Part shown: piece by piece, positions 1 to 8,316 of the stretch | Position numbering within the stretch: the first letter of the stretch is position 1 | How the letters are laid out: the number at the start of each line of letters is the position of its first letter | Assembly (NCBI GenBank): GCA_018221125.1 | Contig: JAAOYC010000057.1 | Coordinates: forward strand, 1-38,677 | Length of the DNA stretch: 38,677 nucleotides | DNA from: Candidatus Woesearchaeota archaeon | Lineage (GTDB): Archaea > Nanobdellota > Nanobdellia > Woesearchaeales > WJKL01 | Direction: 5' to 3' | Made by a program: the position numbers and the translations under genes | The notes under the pieces: generated by a model | What the model saw: the letters and a program-made list of their open reading frames with translations, nothing else | Databases searched by the model: none | What the model was told of the DNA's origin: nothing

Positions 1-348
1 GAAACTGAATTCAAATATAGAGATATATATTTTGGATTTGATCCTTTTTCTGGAGAAGAAATTGTTTGGCAAAATGGAAAAGTAATCTGGTCAATGAATT
101 ATTATGGAGGAACAATCCTTGAGATTATTCCAACAAAACAAGTTTATGAATTCCTAAAAAAAGTCTTGCAACAAGTTACAGAAGAGAGACCATTCAGAGG
201 ACCAACTAATTTTAAAGAAGATGATTTTGAATATATTGATAAGAGTGAAGGGGATATTGATAACTTTACTGGAACTGAAAAGATTTTCTATAAAGGCAAA
301 GAAGTCTACAGACTAAATTATCACGGCGGACTTATTAAAACAAAATAA
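1..348 (+). CDS. DUF5680 domain protein, 3' part (5' end outside window)
   Basis: The frame is open from base 1 and ends at a TAA at 346-348, so 115 C-terminal residues are visible and the start lies upstream of the window. The fragment carries the pattern I associate with DUF5680: an FGF-PF-GEE stretch, 'MNYYGG' in the middle, then 'PFRGP' and a closing 'YRLNYHGG'. In bacteria this domain occurs alone or fused to an XRE-type helix-turn-helix. Its biochemical role is unknown and I do not assign one. The internal ATG at 94 would give only 84 residues and would remove conserved sequence, so it is unlikely to be the real start. It is convergent with the GGDEF gene, with only two bases between the stops. 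Family recognised from memory of the consensus. Confidence 0.75.
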   Translation, partial: ETEFKYRDIYFGFDPFSGEEIVWQNGKVIWSMNYYGGTILEIIPTKQVYEFLKKVLQQVTEERPFRGPTNFKEDDFEYIDKSEGDIDNFTGTEKIFYKGKEVYRLNYHGGLIKTK

Positions 349-350
349 TA

Positions 351-1853
351 CTAAACCTCACTGCTCATCTCAGTCCTTAAATTATCTTTCAAAATTATCC
401 TTTGCACAACTCTGTTCTTTCCAGTATCTTTTGCTTTGTATAAAGCAGAATCAGCTTCTTTGATCATATCAGAACTAGTAACTTTATCCATGCAGGAAAC
501 TAATCCTAAACTTATTGTAACTCTTCCTTTTGGCTGCGTCTCTCCACCTTCAAAATTAGTCTCTTCAATAGCTTCCTTCAATCTCTTTGCAGTCGTCATT
601 GCTTCGCTTGATTTCAATCCAGGCATCATGATTATAAATTCCTCTCCACCATATCTTCCAACAATATCTCCTTCCTTAACGTTTTTTTTCAAAACATTGC
701 TTAGCTCTTTCAGCAATTTATCACCCATAGGGTGCCCATGGGCATTGTTATATTTTCCAAAATCATCTATATCAAGAAGTATCAAAGCCAAAGGATTCTC
801 ATTGTTTATCCCTTTTTCAAGAGCTTTTTCAACAGCTTCTGTGAAATATCGCCTGTTATAAGCTCCTGTAAGCTTGTCAATTACAGCTAATTCTTTAACT
901 TCTCCATATCTCTGGGCATTTGCAACAGCAATAGCAACCTGGTCAGCCATTACTGAGATAAAATTTAAGCTTTCATCGCTTATCTTGCCCAAATCTTTTC
1001 CATAAAGATTTATCGAGCCAATGATCTCTTCCCTTCTTTTAAGAGGTATTGACAGCATTGAATTATAATCACTTTCCACTTCAATTCTAAATCTTGCCCT
1101 TATATCCTTAACAGTAATAATCTGTTTTTCTTCAATTGCTCTTTTTGAAACAGCTTTCTCTACTTCAGTCAATTTTTCAACCTCATTCTTTAAACAATAC
1201 TTTTTCTCTCCATCCTCTGTTTCAACAAAAACAGAACAATCAGTTGCCTTCAATGAATTGACTAAAAATTCCATTATGCTCTTTAAAACTTCATCTAACT
1301 CCAAGCTGGAATTCACCATCTTGATTATAGATTGCAAAGCAGTCAGCTCAGATATTTGGTTATCCCTTGATTGTTTCTGATGAGCAAGTTTAGGTAAAAT
1401 TTCAGCAAGTATTGATATCATCCTTCTGCACCAATCAACCTTTTCTCCATTTAATTCTTTTATCTCATCTGCTGCATCTGTTAATTCCTGTTCTTCAACT
1501 CCTAACCTGCTTGAGATATCAGAATAATCAAATTCTTCTCTTTTTATCGGCCCACAAATAACTGCTCCAATCTTCTTGTCATGCAGAAAAACAGGCTTGA
1601 TGATATTCATAGCTCCGTAAAAATTATACAGTGCAATTTCCCCTTCTTCCAGCTCATTCAGCTGCCTGTAATTTCTTTCTTTAAACAAGTCATATCTTTT
1701 TGATTTGATTAGATCAATAAGAAATGCATTTTCTCCAGAAACAACTATCTCATTCCCTTCTCTGTCTATAGTGTAAACAGGCAAGTTAAGCTCTTTTGCA
1801 AACTTATCCTGCACATATTTCCATAAACTAATGTCCAATTTGTTAAAATACAT
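351..1853 (-). CDS. PocR-GAF-GGDEF sensor, probable diguanylate cyclase
   Basis: 500 residues in three parts. Residues ~1-160 resemble a PocR-type ligand-binding sensory domain (PAS-like). Residues ~168-312 look like a GAF domain, preceded by a short helical linker. Residues ~322-490 are a GGDEF domain with 'DKLTGAYNRR' at 326-335, the metal-binding 'DIDDF' at 361-365 and the signature GGEEF at 402-406, so the catalytic site looks intact. The position equivalent to the RxxD inhibitory site reads KEGD, so product inhibition may be weakened. No membrane segment is visible; it should be cytoplasmic. It probably makes c-di-GMP (or a related cyclic dinucleotide) in response to small ligands. GGDEF proteins are uncommon in archaea and a second one lies at 9518. 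A TATA-like element lies about 25 bases upstream of the start. Confidence 0.85.
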   Translation of the reverse strand: MYFNKLDISLWKYVQDKFAKELNLPVYTIDREGNEIVVSGENAFLIDLIKSKRYDLFKERNYRQLNELEEGEIALYNFYGAMNIIKPVFLHDKKIGAVICGPIKREEFDYSDISSRLGVEEQELTDAADEIKELNGEKVDWCRRMISILAEILPKLAHQKQSRDNQISELTALQSIIKMVNSSLELDEVLKSIMEFLVNSLKATDCSVFVETEDGEKKYCLKNEVEKLTEVEKAVSKRAIEEKQIITVKDIRARFRIEVESDYNSMLSIPLKRREEIIGSINLYGKDLGKISDESLNFISVMADQVAIAVANAQRYGEVKELAVIDKLTGAYNRRYFTEAVEKALEKGINNENPLALILLDIDDFGKYNNAHGHPMGDKLLKELSNVLKKNVKEGDIVGRYGGEEFIIMMPGLKSSEAMTTAKRLKEAIEETNFEGGETQPKGRVTISLGLVSCMDKVTSSDMIKEADSALYKAKDTGKNRVVQRIILKDNLRTEMSSEV

Positions 1854-1874
1854 TAATTATTCTAATTAGACTTA

Positions 1875-1883
1875 GTTTATATG
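1875..1883 (-). promoter_or_regulatory. TATA box of the PocR-GAF-GGDEF gene
   Basis: On the minus strand this reads CATATAAAC and is centred about 26 bases before the ATG at 1853. That is the spacing expected for a leaderless archaeal transcript. Bases 1854-2056 contain no other gene that I can support. Confidence 0.5.
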
Positions 1884-2056
1884 TTTTTATATGCTGCTCT
1901 GTATAAACCCCTTGGCGCTTTAGAATTAGGATTTAGGTATTTTGGGTGTGAGGGAGTGGGTAAAAAATCGCGCCATTTGGGTTTATGAACATTTAAATTT
2001 GTGTTTTTCTTGCTTTACATTTTTTTGCTTTCTCCTGAGTATTTGAACCGCCTTTA

Positions 2057-2269
2057 TTAGTATGTGCATAATAAGCCAGAGTCATAGCCTTTAGCTAACA
2101 TCTCTCTTTGGCTTTCATCTATTGTATCTCCTCTTTGAGCATAATTTATAGGTATTGGTTTATATCCTTCTCTTGCAAAGTAAAGATCTTGTGTTACTTG
2201 AGATACACCTTCTTTTATCTTAACCACAACATCATCAAGACTTTTTGTAATATTTTTTAAGTTCACCAT
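2057..2269 (-). CDS. small hypothetical protein (70 aa)
   Basis: I do not recognise this protein. It is soluble and of mixed charge, with an N-terminal stretch rich in Lys, Val and Asp and a C-terminal 'REMLAKGYDSGLLCTY'. Three ATGs are available (2281, 2278, 2269). I chose 2269 because a TATA-like element (ATTAAATA on the minus strand, about 2293-2300) then sits about 27 bases upstream, the usual leaderless spacing here. The coding assignment itself is moderate, since the gene is short and stands alone between two longer intergenic stretches. Confidence 0.45.
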   Translation of the reverse strand: MVNLKNITKSLDDVVVKIKEGVSQVTQDLYFAREGYKPIPINYAQRGDTIDESQREMLAKGYDSGLLCTY

Positions 2270-2307
2270 TTTTATCATCATATATTTAGGTTGTATTTAA
2301 TCAGACT

Positions 2308-2453
2308 GGCTTAGTAAGTTTGGTGGTTGCGCTCGCCTTGGTCTTCATCTTAATAACCTGATTGCCTATCACTGCGCACTACTTGGATAGGACTTACTAT
2401 AAAAATTGTGAAAACACTTCTGTGTTTTTTTGCAAAACGCTTTTGTGTTTTTT
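2308..2453 (+). ncRNA. candidate structured RNA with tandem U-tailed hairpins
   Basis: This lies in the 345-base stretch between the small minus-strand gene and the AbrB-PhoU gene. An 8-bp closing stem TAGTAAGT/ACTTACTA (2312-2319 with 2392-2399) encloses a 6-bp hairpin CCTATC/GATAGG (2365-2370 with 2386-2391) that abuts the closing stem, and possibly GGTT/AACC (2325-2328 with 2355-2358). Two consecutive hairpins follow, AAAACAC-TTCT-GTGTTTT (2411-2428) and AAAACGC-TTTT-GTGTTTT (2434-2451, one G-U pair), each running into T residues, like tandem terminators. A TATA-like ATATTTA at 2281-2287 lies about 25 bases before the proposed start. The local GC content is higher than in the flanks. I recognise no known RNA family. 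Confidence 0.35.
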
Positions 2454-2584
2454 CTTCACTGGTCTTGTCTTTTTTGTGGTTTTCACCTCATTTTCTTATT
2501 GATTTTTTATTGTAATCAATTAATAATAATGTGGGGAAAGATTTATATATACTTAACGTACATACAACATGTAAAACACGTTTC

Positions 2585-2594
2585 GTATATACTT
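2585..2594 (+). promoter_or_regulatory. TATA box of the AbrB-PhoU gene
   Basis: GTATATAC lies about 26 bases upstream of the GTG at 2615 and supports that start over the ATG at 2531. A near-copy of the same element (TATATACTTAACG at about 2548) lies 40 bases further up, so the promoter may be duplicated. Confidence 0.5.
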
Positions 2595-2614
2595 TAACTA
2601 TAAAGGTGTATAAG

Positions 2615-3496
2615 GTGAACATAAGAAAACTTGTAAAATCAGGAGCTGCTTCTCATACAATCGCTCTTCCAAAAGATTGGCTAACTAAAAACAAGCTAAA
2701 TAAAGGAGACCTCCTCTACATAGTTGAAAGAGACAATGAACTGGTTATATCTTCAGAAACAAAACAGCCCAAGCAAAGCACAAAAGAAATCTCAGTAGAG
2801 ATAGATGACAAGGAAATAAACACAATCCGGCGCCAGACAATATCTGCCTATATCAACAACTATCATTTATTTACATTCCATGGAAATTCTTTAAACAAAA
2901 AACTGGAAGAAATAAGAAAAATACTCCAGAATTTCCTGGCTTTAGAGATAGTAGAGCAGACCGCAACAAAACTTGTTGCAAAAGACTTTCTTAATCTGCA
3001 GGAATTCTCTCTTCCAAACACAATAAGAAGGATGGACATGCTAACTCGCTCTATAATCACAGACGCTAAAAAAGGAAAAAAAGAATCACAAGCACTTCAG
3101 TTCAGGGATTATGAAGTTGATAAATTATTCTTCTTAATCTCAAGATTGATAAGGGCTAACCTGTCAGACCCAGCTTCAAAACTATCAAATGTTAAGGCAA
3201 TGTCAACATGGTGGCTTGCAAAAAGCCTTGAATCAGTCTCAGATTCAGCAAAAAACATAAGCCAATACTTCAATAAAGATATTGAAGAGTTCTACAATGA
3301 AGCAGAGCAATTTTACTTGGAATGCATAAAAGCATATGTAAAGAGTGATAAAGAGCTTGCTGACAATATGATTGCAGAAAGAGTAAAATTATTAAAAAAA
3401 TGTGATAACATCAAAGGAGAACAAAAACAATTACTAAAGGGGTTAATAAATAACTCAAGAAACATTGCAAAGATTGTTTTAGACGGAGAAGACTAG
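2615..3496 (+). CDS. AbrB/SpoVT-PhoU domain regulator (phosphate-uptake type)
   Basis: 293 residues from GTG. The N-terminal ~45 residues form a swapped-hairpin AbrB/MazE-type DNA-binding domain ('RKLVKSGAASHTIALPKDW' followed by 'GD.LYIVE'). The remainder is helical and matches the PhoU-like bundle that archaea commonly fuse to AbrB domains in putative phosphate-uptake regulators. An ATG at 2531 would add 28 residues with no family match; the GTG at 2615 begins right at the conserved domain and has a TATA box about 26 bases upstream, so I prefer it. It stands alone and is convergent with oapC; the stop codon is embedded in a 16-base palindrome. The DNA targets are unknown; phosphate control is an inference from the family. 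Confidence 0.75.
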   Translation: MNIRKLVKSGAASHTIALPKDWLTKNKLNKGDLLYIVERDNELVISSETKQPKQSTKEISVEIDDKEINTIRRQTISAYINNYHLFTFHGNSLNKKLEEIRKILQNFLALEIVEQTATKLVAKDFLNLQEFSLPNTIRRMDMLTRSIITDAKKGKKESQALQFRDYEVDKLFFLISRLIRANLSDPASKLSNVKAMSTWWLAKSLESVSDSAKNISQYFNKDIEEFYNEAEQFYLECIKAYVKSDKELADNMIAERVKLLKKCDNIKGEQKQLLKGLINNSRNIAKIVLDGED

Positions 3497-3507
3497 TCTT
3501 CTTTTTA
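3487..3507. terminator. palindromic terminator between convergent genes
   Basis: AGAAGACTAGTCTTCT at 3487-3502 is a perfect 16-base palindrome that includes the TAG of the AbrB-PhoU gene, and T-rich sequence follows. It could stop transcription from the left. Because it is symmetric it may also serve the leftward oapC transcript from the other side. Confidence 0.5.
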
Positions 3508-3891
3508 TTTTTTCTTCTTTCTCGCCAGCTGCTTGAAAGTCTCAATCAGATCAATCATATACTTTCCTTCATCTAATTTGAATATCAAAGGCTCGTTCTT
3601 AAACAGATGGACTAAATCCAGTTCATATTTTCCAGGCTGTAGAACCCTGATTGCCTCTATATCAAGAACAATTGGCTCGCTTTTATCAATCTCACTCCCA
3701 ACTAAATCAAATACATCCTTTTCAATCTCTTCTTTATCTTTTTTAGAAAGATTTGCTGTTTTCTCTTGTATTTCTTTTAATTTATCTTTCTTAATATAGA
3801 AAAAAAGCCTAGCACCGCATTTACATCCTTGAAGAATTTCTTCTGCTCCATCCTCATAAAAGGTGTTGCACCTTACGCATTGATGAGGCAT
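3505..3891 (-). CDS. OapC/ArvC family zinc-ribbon protein (DUF2072)
   Basis: 128 residues. An N-terminal zinc ribbon has C5-x2-C8 and C23-x-C25, followed by a charged helical linker and a C-terminal ~50-residue domain ('KYELDLVHLF', 'KYMIDLIETF'). This matches the archaeal DUF2072/OapC family. It is the last gene of a leftward set with the DUF2073 protein (3 bases away) and the Era-like GTPase. This trio is conserved in many archaea and has been proposed to form a membrane-remodelling or vesicle-related system; that role is a published inference, not something visible here. No membrane segments. Confidence 0.8.
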   Translation of the reverse strand: MPHQCVRCNTFYEDGAEEILQGCKCGARLFFYIKKDKLKEIQEKTANLSKKDKEEIEKDVFDLVGSEIDKSEPIVLDIEAIRVLQPGKYELDLVHLFKNEPLIFKLDEGKYMIDLIETFKQLARKKKK

Positions 3892-3894
3892 TGT

Positions 3895-4293
3895 CTATCT
3901 CTTTTTTCCTCTTTTTTTAGCTTTTGTTTCCTTAGTCAATAGCTCTATCTTATGAGGGTCTTTCTTGATCTCTTTAACAATAGAAGCAGGACCTATTATT
4001 GTCATCCCTTGTCTGTCTCCTAATAACATTCCAAAAACAGCATTCCTGAGTTTTCTAACTCCAGCAACATTTCCTGCTATTCCCGGATCAATCACTGCTA
4101 ATTCTATTCCCTTAAAATCTTTGTTGATCTCTTCCATTGTTGCTTTTATCAGTTCTGTCTCTTCCTCTTTTTTCAGTCTGCCCTGCAATAAAACAATCTT
4201 GTTTTCCTTTGCAACATTCAGTATTTTTCTTATTCTTCCGACTGAACTAAGACCTTCAATTTCGCTATAAGGCATAAAACTTAATGTCACCAT
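3895..4293 (-). CDS. OapB/ArvB family protein (DUF2073)
   Basis: 132 residues matching DUF2073: a start 'TLSFMPYSEIEGL', a central 'ELAVIDPG' and 'LLGDRQGMTIIGPA', and a basic tail (KKRGKKR). The alternating beta-alpha pattern suggests a Rossmann-like or P-loop-derived fold, but I see no Walker A motif. It lies between the Era-like GTPase (3 bases upstream) and oapC (3 bases downstream), consistent with one transcript and a complex. Molecular function unknown; assignment by family pattern and gene order. Confidence 0.8.
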   Translation of the reverse strand: MVTLSFMPYSEIEGLSSVGRIRKILNVAKENKIVLLQGRLKKEEETELIKATMEEINKDFKGIELAVIDPGIAGNVAGVRKLRNAVFGMLLGDRQGMTIIGPASIVKEIKKDPHKIELLTKETKAKKRGKKR

Positions 4294-4296
4294 CTT

Positions 4297-4932
4297 TTAT
4301 TTCACCACTTTAAACAAAGCATCATAAAAATCCTGGATCTTTTTTCCATATTTTGCAGATATTCCCACAACAGAATATTGGGGAAAAGCATCCTGTATTC
4401 TTTTGATGTCTGCTTTTTTCAAATCAATCTTGTTTGCTACAAGCAAGACAGGGATGTCCCTTGCAGCTAAATTTCCTATAATAGTTATATTGACCTGGCT
4501 GTAAGGATCCTTTGTTGCATCCAGCACAATTGTAACAGCATCCATGTCATCCAGCCACTTGATAGCGTCCACAACTCCTTTTGTTGCTTCCTTTGCTCTT
4601 TTCTTAGCTGCCTTTGCTTTCAATCCAGATTTCATAAAATCTTCATAATCAATCTTTGTTGCAATTCCTGGAGTGTCTACAAGATTAAAAGCAAGCTCCT
4701 TTTTGCCATCTTTTGACTTTATATTTACTTGCTCCTTTATTATAATTTCCCTTGTTTCATGAGCAACATTAGAAACAGTACTCATTTCTTCTCCAATCCA
4801 GTCAATGCATATCTTATTGGCTAAAGTTGACTTTCCTGCATTCGGAGGTCCATATAACCCTAGCTTGATCTGCCTTTTATCCTTGAACAGATTCTTGAAA
4901 AATTTATTTATAAAATCTTGGAAAAAACCCAT
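4297..4932 (-). CDS. Era-like small GTPase (OapA/ArvA type)
   Basis: 211 residues with a complete GTPase core: G1 GPPNAGKS at 28-35, G3 DTPG at 86-89, G4 NKID at 167-170 and G5 SAK at 192-194. The short amphipathic N-terminus (FFQDFINKFFKNLF) could associate with membrane. It lacks the KH domain of bacterial Era, so ribosome assembly is not implied. It is followed at 3-base spacing by the OapB and OapC genes, which defines the archaeal three-gene cluster. GAAGGTG before the ATG is a plausible ribosome binding site. GTPase activity is secure from the motifs; the membrane-remodelling role is inferred from the literature on this cluster. Confidence 0.85.
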   Translation of the reverse strand: MGFFQDFINKFFKNLFKDKRQIKLGLYGPPNAGKSTLANKICIDWIGEEMSTVSNVAHETREIIIKEQVNIKSKDGKKELAFNLVDTPGIATKIDYEDFMKSGLKAKAAKKRAKEATKGVVDAIKWLDDMDAVTIVLDATKDPYSQVNITIIGNLAARDIPVLLVANKIDLKKADIKRIQDAFPQYSVVGISAKYGKKIQDFYDALFKVVK

Positions 4933-4986
4933 CTAAAACACCTTCTTGTCTTTTATTTTAATCTTTTTGTTTTTAAAGTTTGTGTT

Positions 4987-6141
4987 TTAATATTCAACTT
5001 TTAGACTTTTTTTTACAATATCCTTTACTCTTTCTATATCCTTCTCGCTAACTTCATCTCTCATTTCCATTCTGGCCAGTCCCTTGCATAACCTCATGAA
5101 TCCAATTGTCATCCTTGGGGATATCTCCACAAGATAATGGCTTTCCTTTTTCTTCAGCTCTGCTATAAAATTCACAACCTTTGACTGGATAGACCTTGGA
5201 AACTGTATTGTCTCTATATTCCTTGTATATTCAATATAATCCTTCACAAACTTGATATCATCCTTTCCAATTTCTTTTTTATCTCCTAAAACAATGCTCT
5301 CTGTTATCTTCTGGAATTTCTTCAAATCAGGCTTTTTAATCAAAAATACTAAATGGAACCTTGTAAGCAAAGCAGAGTCAAAAGGCAATTGCCTTTTCAG
5401 TTCAATCATGTTCTTTCCAGTGAACTTGTCTCCTTTTGGATTTGCTGTTGCAATTATCTTGACTCTTGCATCAAATCTGTAGTGCAATCCTGCTTTGTCA
5501 TATGTAACAAACCCTTTTTCCATGGCATTATATAACCCTGCTCTTGACTCCTCTTTCATCAAATTCAGTTCATCTATGCAGCATATCCCTTCATCTGCTA
5601 ATGGCAGTAATCCCTTCATAACTTCTCTTCCTCTTACTGTTACAACAAGACCTGCCCCAGAAGTCCCGCTGCCTAACCCAAACGAAGATATAGGGCTTAA
5701 GTTAAAAACACTTCTCAGGATGTCTGTTTTTCCTGTGCCAGGGTCTCCCAATAACAAAACATGTACTGGCTGCACTGCAAACAGCTGTATTGCAGCAGCT
5801 TTCTTGACAAGATCCATCCCAGTTATGTTTGGAGCTATTAGACTGGCTATTTTCTCAAAAGCATCTTCTGAAAATCTCTTGAAAAGCTTTTCTTCAAATT
5901 CCTTTCTTATATCTTCATTAACCTCTGCTGCATCAATTTCATCTGTCTTTGCCTTGATCTGTGGAAATTCCACAGTTCCTGCCATAGATGTCTCTAAACT
6001 CTCTATTTCCAAAGAAATCTTTTTATCTTTCAAAAGCTGCTTTATCAGCTTAATCCGCTTTAAACTGATTACATTTTCCAAAGAATTTAAAGCTTTTTTA
6101 TCTTCTTCCTTAAGTGGTTTTAAATTTGAAAAAATGCCCAT
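4987..6141 (-). CDS. MCM-like AAA+ ATPase, short form
   Basis: 384 residues. The AAA+ core has Walker A GDPGTGKT (132-139), Walker B CCIDE (187-191, D190/E191), sensor 1 N234 in ATANP, and an arginine-finger segment 'DSALLTRF' (R261) like that of MCM helicases. The C-terminal lid helices (~300-384) resemble the MCM/MoxR lid. Compared with true archaeal MCM (~650-700 aa), the N-terminal OB/zinc domain is missing; only ~100 mostly helical residues precede the core. It is therefore probably a stand-alone MCM-like or MoxR-like ATPase. The GTPase gene begins 54 bases downstream of its stop, so the four leftward genes may be one unit. Substrate unknown. Confidence 0.75.
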   Translation of the reverse strand: MGIFSNLKPLKEEDKKALNSLENVISLKRIKLIKQLLKDKKISLEIESLETSMAGTVEFPQIKAKTDEIDAAEVNEDIRKEFEEKLFKRFSEDAFEKIASLIAPNITGMDLVKKAAAIQLFAVQPVHVLLLGDPGTGKTDILRSVFNLSPISSFGLGSGTSGAGLVVTVRGREVMKGLLPLADEGICCIDELNLMKEESRAGLYNAMEKGFVTYDKAGLHYRFDARVKIIATANPKGDKFTGKNMIELKRQLPFDSALLTRFHLVFLIKKPDLKKFQKITESIVLGDKKEIGKDDIKFVKDYIEYTRNIETIQFPRSIQSKVVNFIAELKKKESHYLVEISPRMTIGFMRLCKGLARMEMRDEVSEKDIERVKDIVKKSLKVEY

Positions 6142-6270
6142 TATACTACTCTGGAATCCTAACTCAAATAAAAAGTTTTTGCTATTTGATACATAAAAAC
6201 CAAATAGTTTATATATAAATTAGTATTATTTACTAATAATTATCAATATAACTAATGAGAGGTGCATAAA

Positions 6271-6423
6271 ATGCCTGAATATGAAGGAAGATGCATGAAA
6301 TGCAAAAAACAAGTAAAAATGAAAGATGTCGAAGAAGTTGTAATGAAAAACGGCATGAAAGCTGCAAAAGGCGTTTGCCCTAAATGCGGTACGAAAGTTT
6401 TTAGAATCTTAGGAAAAGCCTAA
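6271..6423 (+). CDS. DUF5679 zinc-ribbon miniprotein (50 aa)
   Basis: This encodes 50 residues with two CxxC pairs: 'CMKC' near residue 8 and 'CPKC' near residue 36, a compact zinc ribbon. The pattern (start MPEYEGRC, centre 'AAKGVCPKCGTKVFRI') fits DUF5679, a small family frequent in archaea. A ribosome binding site AGAGGTG lies 8-14 bases before the ATG. A T-rich run follows the stop. Likely nucleic-acid or protein binding, but the function is unknown. Confidence 0.8.
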   Translation: MPEYEGRCMKCKKQVKMKDVEEVVMKNGMKAAKGVCPKCGTKVFRILGKA

Positions 6424-6447
6424 AAACTTTTTTTTTCTTTTTTTCTT
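6424..6447 (+). terminator. T-rich terminator after the DUF5679 gene
   Basis: Immediately after the stop codon the plus strand runs into T9-C-T7-C-T3, the oligo-T type of archaeal termination signal; no hairpin is needed. Confidence 0.5.
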
Positions 6448-6523
6448 TATAAGTTTTCATTAACAAGTATATAACAAAATTTAAATAGTAAACTTGTCAT
6501 TAATTAGTTTAAAGGTATAGCCC

Positions 6524-6745
6524 ATGGGAGACTTAAAAAACGAAGAATATATAGACTTAGTAAGAAAGTGCGCAACAATCATCTCTAAACCAGACAGAGG
6601 TCTGGAGATAATGGATTCTATAACCTTCAAAACAATAAAAGCAGCTGTTGATGAATCTTTATTTAATGAAGCCAATATCAATGATCAGGTTACTTATGTT
6701 TTATCTGATGATGGTGCAAAAGTTCTGGAAGTAAGAAAGCGATAA
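6524..6745 (+). CDS. small hypothetical protein (73 aa)
   Basis: I do not recognise this protein. It is acidic and mostly helical, with a central '[16 protein letters not shown]' segment and a C-terminal 'VLEVRKR'. A TATA-like element (GTATATAAC, about 6468-6476) lies upstream, and the gene is 50 bases ahead of the HerA-like ATPase gene in the same direction, so a shared function is possible but unproven. The codon pattern and the conserved spacing make it a plausible real gene. Confidence 0.6.
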   Translation: MGDLKNEEYIDLVRKCATIISKPDRGLEIMDSITFKTIKAAVDESLFNEANINDQVTYVLSDDGAKVLEVRKR

Positions 6746-6795
6746 TTATAAGGGTTTCAATAAATTTTTATATCAAACATCTTTTTCTAATATTA

Positions 6796-8316
6796 ATGAT
6801 TAAGGGACAGGTTATTTCAGGAGAATTTGGAAAAATACTGATCAGGCAGAAATCTGATAAGAGTTTAGAACTTGGAGAGCTGTTAGTTGCAGATGCCGGT
6901 GAAAACAAGATTCTTCTGCAAGTCTTCAGTTTGTTGTATGGCTCGCAGATCTCTGATAAAAATCTTGAACTGATCTCTGGGTTAAAGCTTGAAGAAGATA
7001 ATGACCTGGAGTTTATGGATCCTCATCTAAGAAATTATACCCTTGCTTATCTAAAACCACTGGTTGTAACAGATAAAAAAGGATTAAAGCTTTGCAAAAC
7101 CCTTCCATCATTTTTCTCTTCTGTCAGGGAAATTTCAGCAGATGATTTGAAATTCCTTGATTCTCCAAAAAATCCATTATCCTTTGGAAACCTAAGAAGC
7201 GGTTCAAAAAACATGGATGTTCAAGTCAAACTAGACGGTAAAAAAGTTTTCTCACACCATATCCTGGTTCCGGGAACTACTGGAAGAGGAAAATCGGTTT
7301 TGCTGAAAAACATGCTTTGGGATGTGATGGATCAAGATTACTGCGGAATTCTTGTTTTAGACCCTCATGATGAATACTACGGGAGAAATGAACTTGGTTT
7401 AAAAGATCATCCATCTAAAAATATTGATTATTATACTTCAAACAATCCACCTCCTGGCTGTAAAAGCTTGAAAATCAATCTGAAGATAATAAAGCCAAGC
7501 CATTTCAATGGAGTTGCTGATTTCTCAGATCCTCAGAAACAGCTGATGAACATGTATTACAAGCAGTTTGGAAACAGATGGATTGAATCAGTCATTCTTG
7601 AAAGAAAGCTTGAGGTTTTGTTCAGAGATGACACATTAGCTGTTGTAAAAAGAAGATTGATCTATCTTCTGGATTTGGAATTTTCCCAGCACCAGTTAAA
7701 ATGCAATGGAATATTTGACTTGCTTGCAGGAGAGACAACAATAGCAGATATCTGCAGTGAACTAGAAAAATCAAAAACAGTTGTAATTGATACATCAAAC
7801 TTTCCATCTGCTATAGAACTGCTCATAGGAAGCCTTATTGCAAATGAAATTTTCAGCCATTATAGATCATACAAGATTAAGGGTTTATTAAAACAAAAGC
7901 CAGTTATCTCTATTGTCCTGGAAGAAGCTCCAAGAGTTCTGGGAAAAGAAGTTCTGGAAAAAGGAAGTAATATATTTGCAACAATTGCAAGAGAAGGAAG
8001 AAAATTCCAGGTTGGGCTGACTGCTATAACTCAGCTTCCATCATTGATTCCAAGGCAGATTCTTGCAAATATGAATACAAAGATAATTCTAGGAATAGAG
8101 ATGAAACCAGAAAGAACTGCAATAATAGAGTCAGCTTCCCAGGACTTATCAGAAGATGACAGAAACATAGCCTCCTTAGATAAAGGAGAAGCAATTATCT
8201 CATCTAATTTCACTAAATTTGCAACTCCAATTGCAATTCCATTTTTTGATGATAAAGTAAAAGAACAGCAGGAATCCTCTCATAAGCAGGATTTCTCTGG
8301 TGTAGAATTATCTTGA
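6796..8316 (+). CDS. herA: HerA-type DNA translocase / ATPase
   Basis: 506 residues. The N-terminal ~90 residues form a beta-rich HAS-barrel-like region. The FtsK/HerA ATPase core has Walker A 'PGTTGRGKS' at about 158-166 and Walker B '[11 protein letters not shown]' at about 186-196. A later '[11 protein letters not shown]' and '[11 protein letters not shown]' match HerA's glutamate and arginine-containing motifs, and a C-terminal brace-like segment follows. HerA forms hexamers that pump DNA with the NurA nuclease during end resection. No nurA lies nearby, but mre11 is 3.1 kb downstream on the same strand. In many archaea herA, mre11, rad50 and nurA form one operon; here the set is dispersed. 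The C-terminal ~20 residues look unstructured. Confidence 0.85.
   Translation: MIKGQVISGEFGKILIRQKSDKSLELGELLVADAGENKILLQVFSLLYGSQISDKNLELISGLKLEEDNDLEFMDPHLRNYTLAYLKPLVVTDKKGLKLCKTLPSFFSSVREISADDLKFLDSPKNPLSFGNLRSGSKNMDVQVKLDGKKVFSHHILVPGTTGRGKSVLLKNMLWDVMDQDYCGILVLDPHDEYYGRNELGLKDHPSKNIDYYTSNNPPPGCKSLKINLKIIKPSHFNGVADFSDPQKQLMNMYYKQFGNRWIESVILERKLEVLFRDDTLAVVKRRLIYLLDLEFSQHQLKCNGIFDLLAGETTIADICSELEKSKTVVIDTSNFPSAIELLIGSLIANEIFSHYRSYKIKGLLKQKPVISIVLEEAPRVLGKEVLEKGSNIFATIAREGRKFQVGLTAITQLPSLIPRQILANMNTKIILGIEMKPERTAIIESASQDLSEDDRNIASLDKGEAIISSNFTKFATPIAIPFFDDKVKEQQESSHKQDFSGVELS

Noticed and set aside
436-861. 141-codon plus-strand frame opposite the first GGDEF gene
   Set aside because: Shadow of the GGDEF domain; no motif, no promoter.
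2531-2614. Longer start (ATG 2531) for the AbrB-PhoU protein
   Set aside because: The added 28 residues match nothing in the family, and the better-placed TATA box fits the GTG at 2615.
5495-6196. 233-codon plus-strand reading frame opposite the MCM-like ATPase
   Set aside because: The Ser/Phe/Leu-rich composition is typical of antisense shadow; the minus-strand frame has complete AAA+ motifs.
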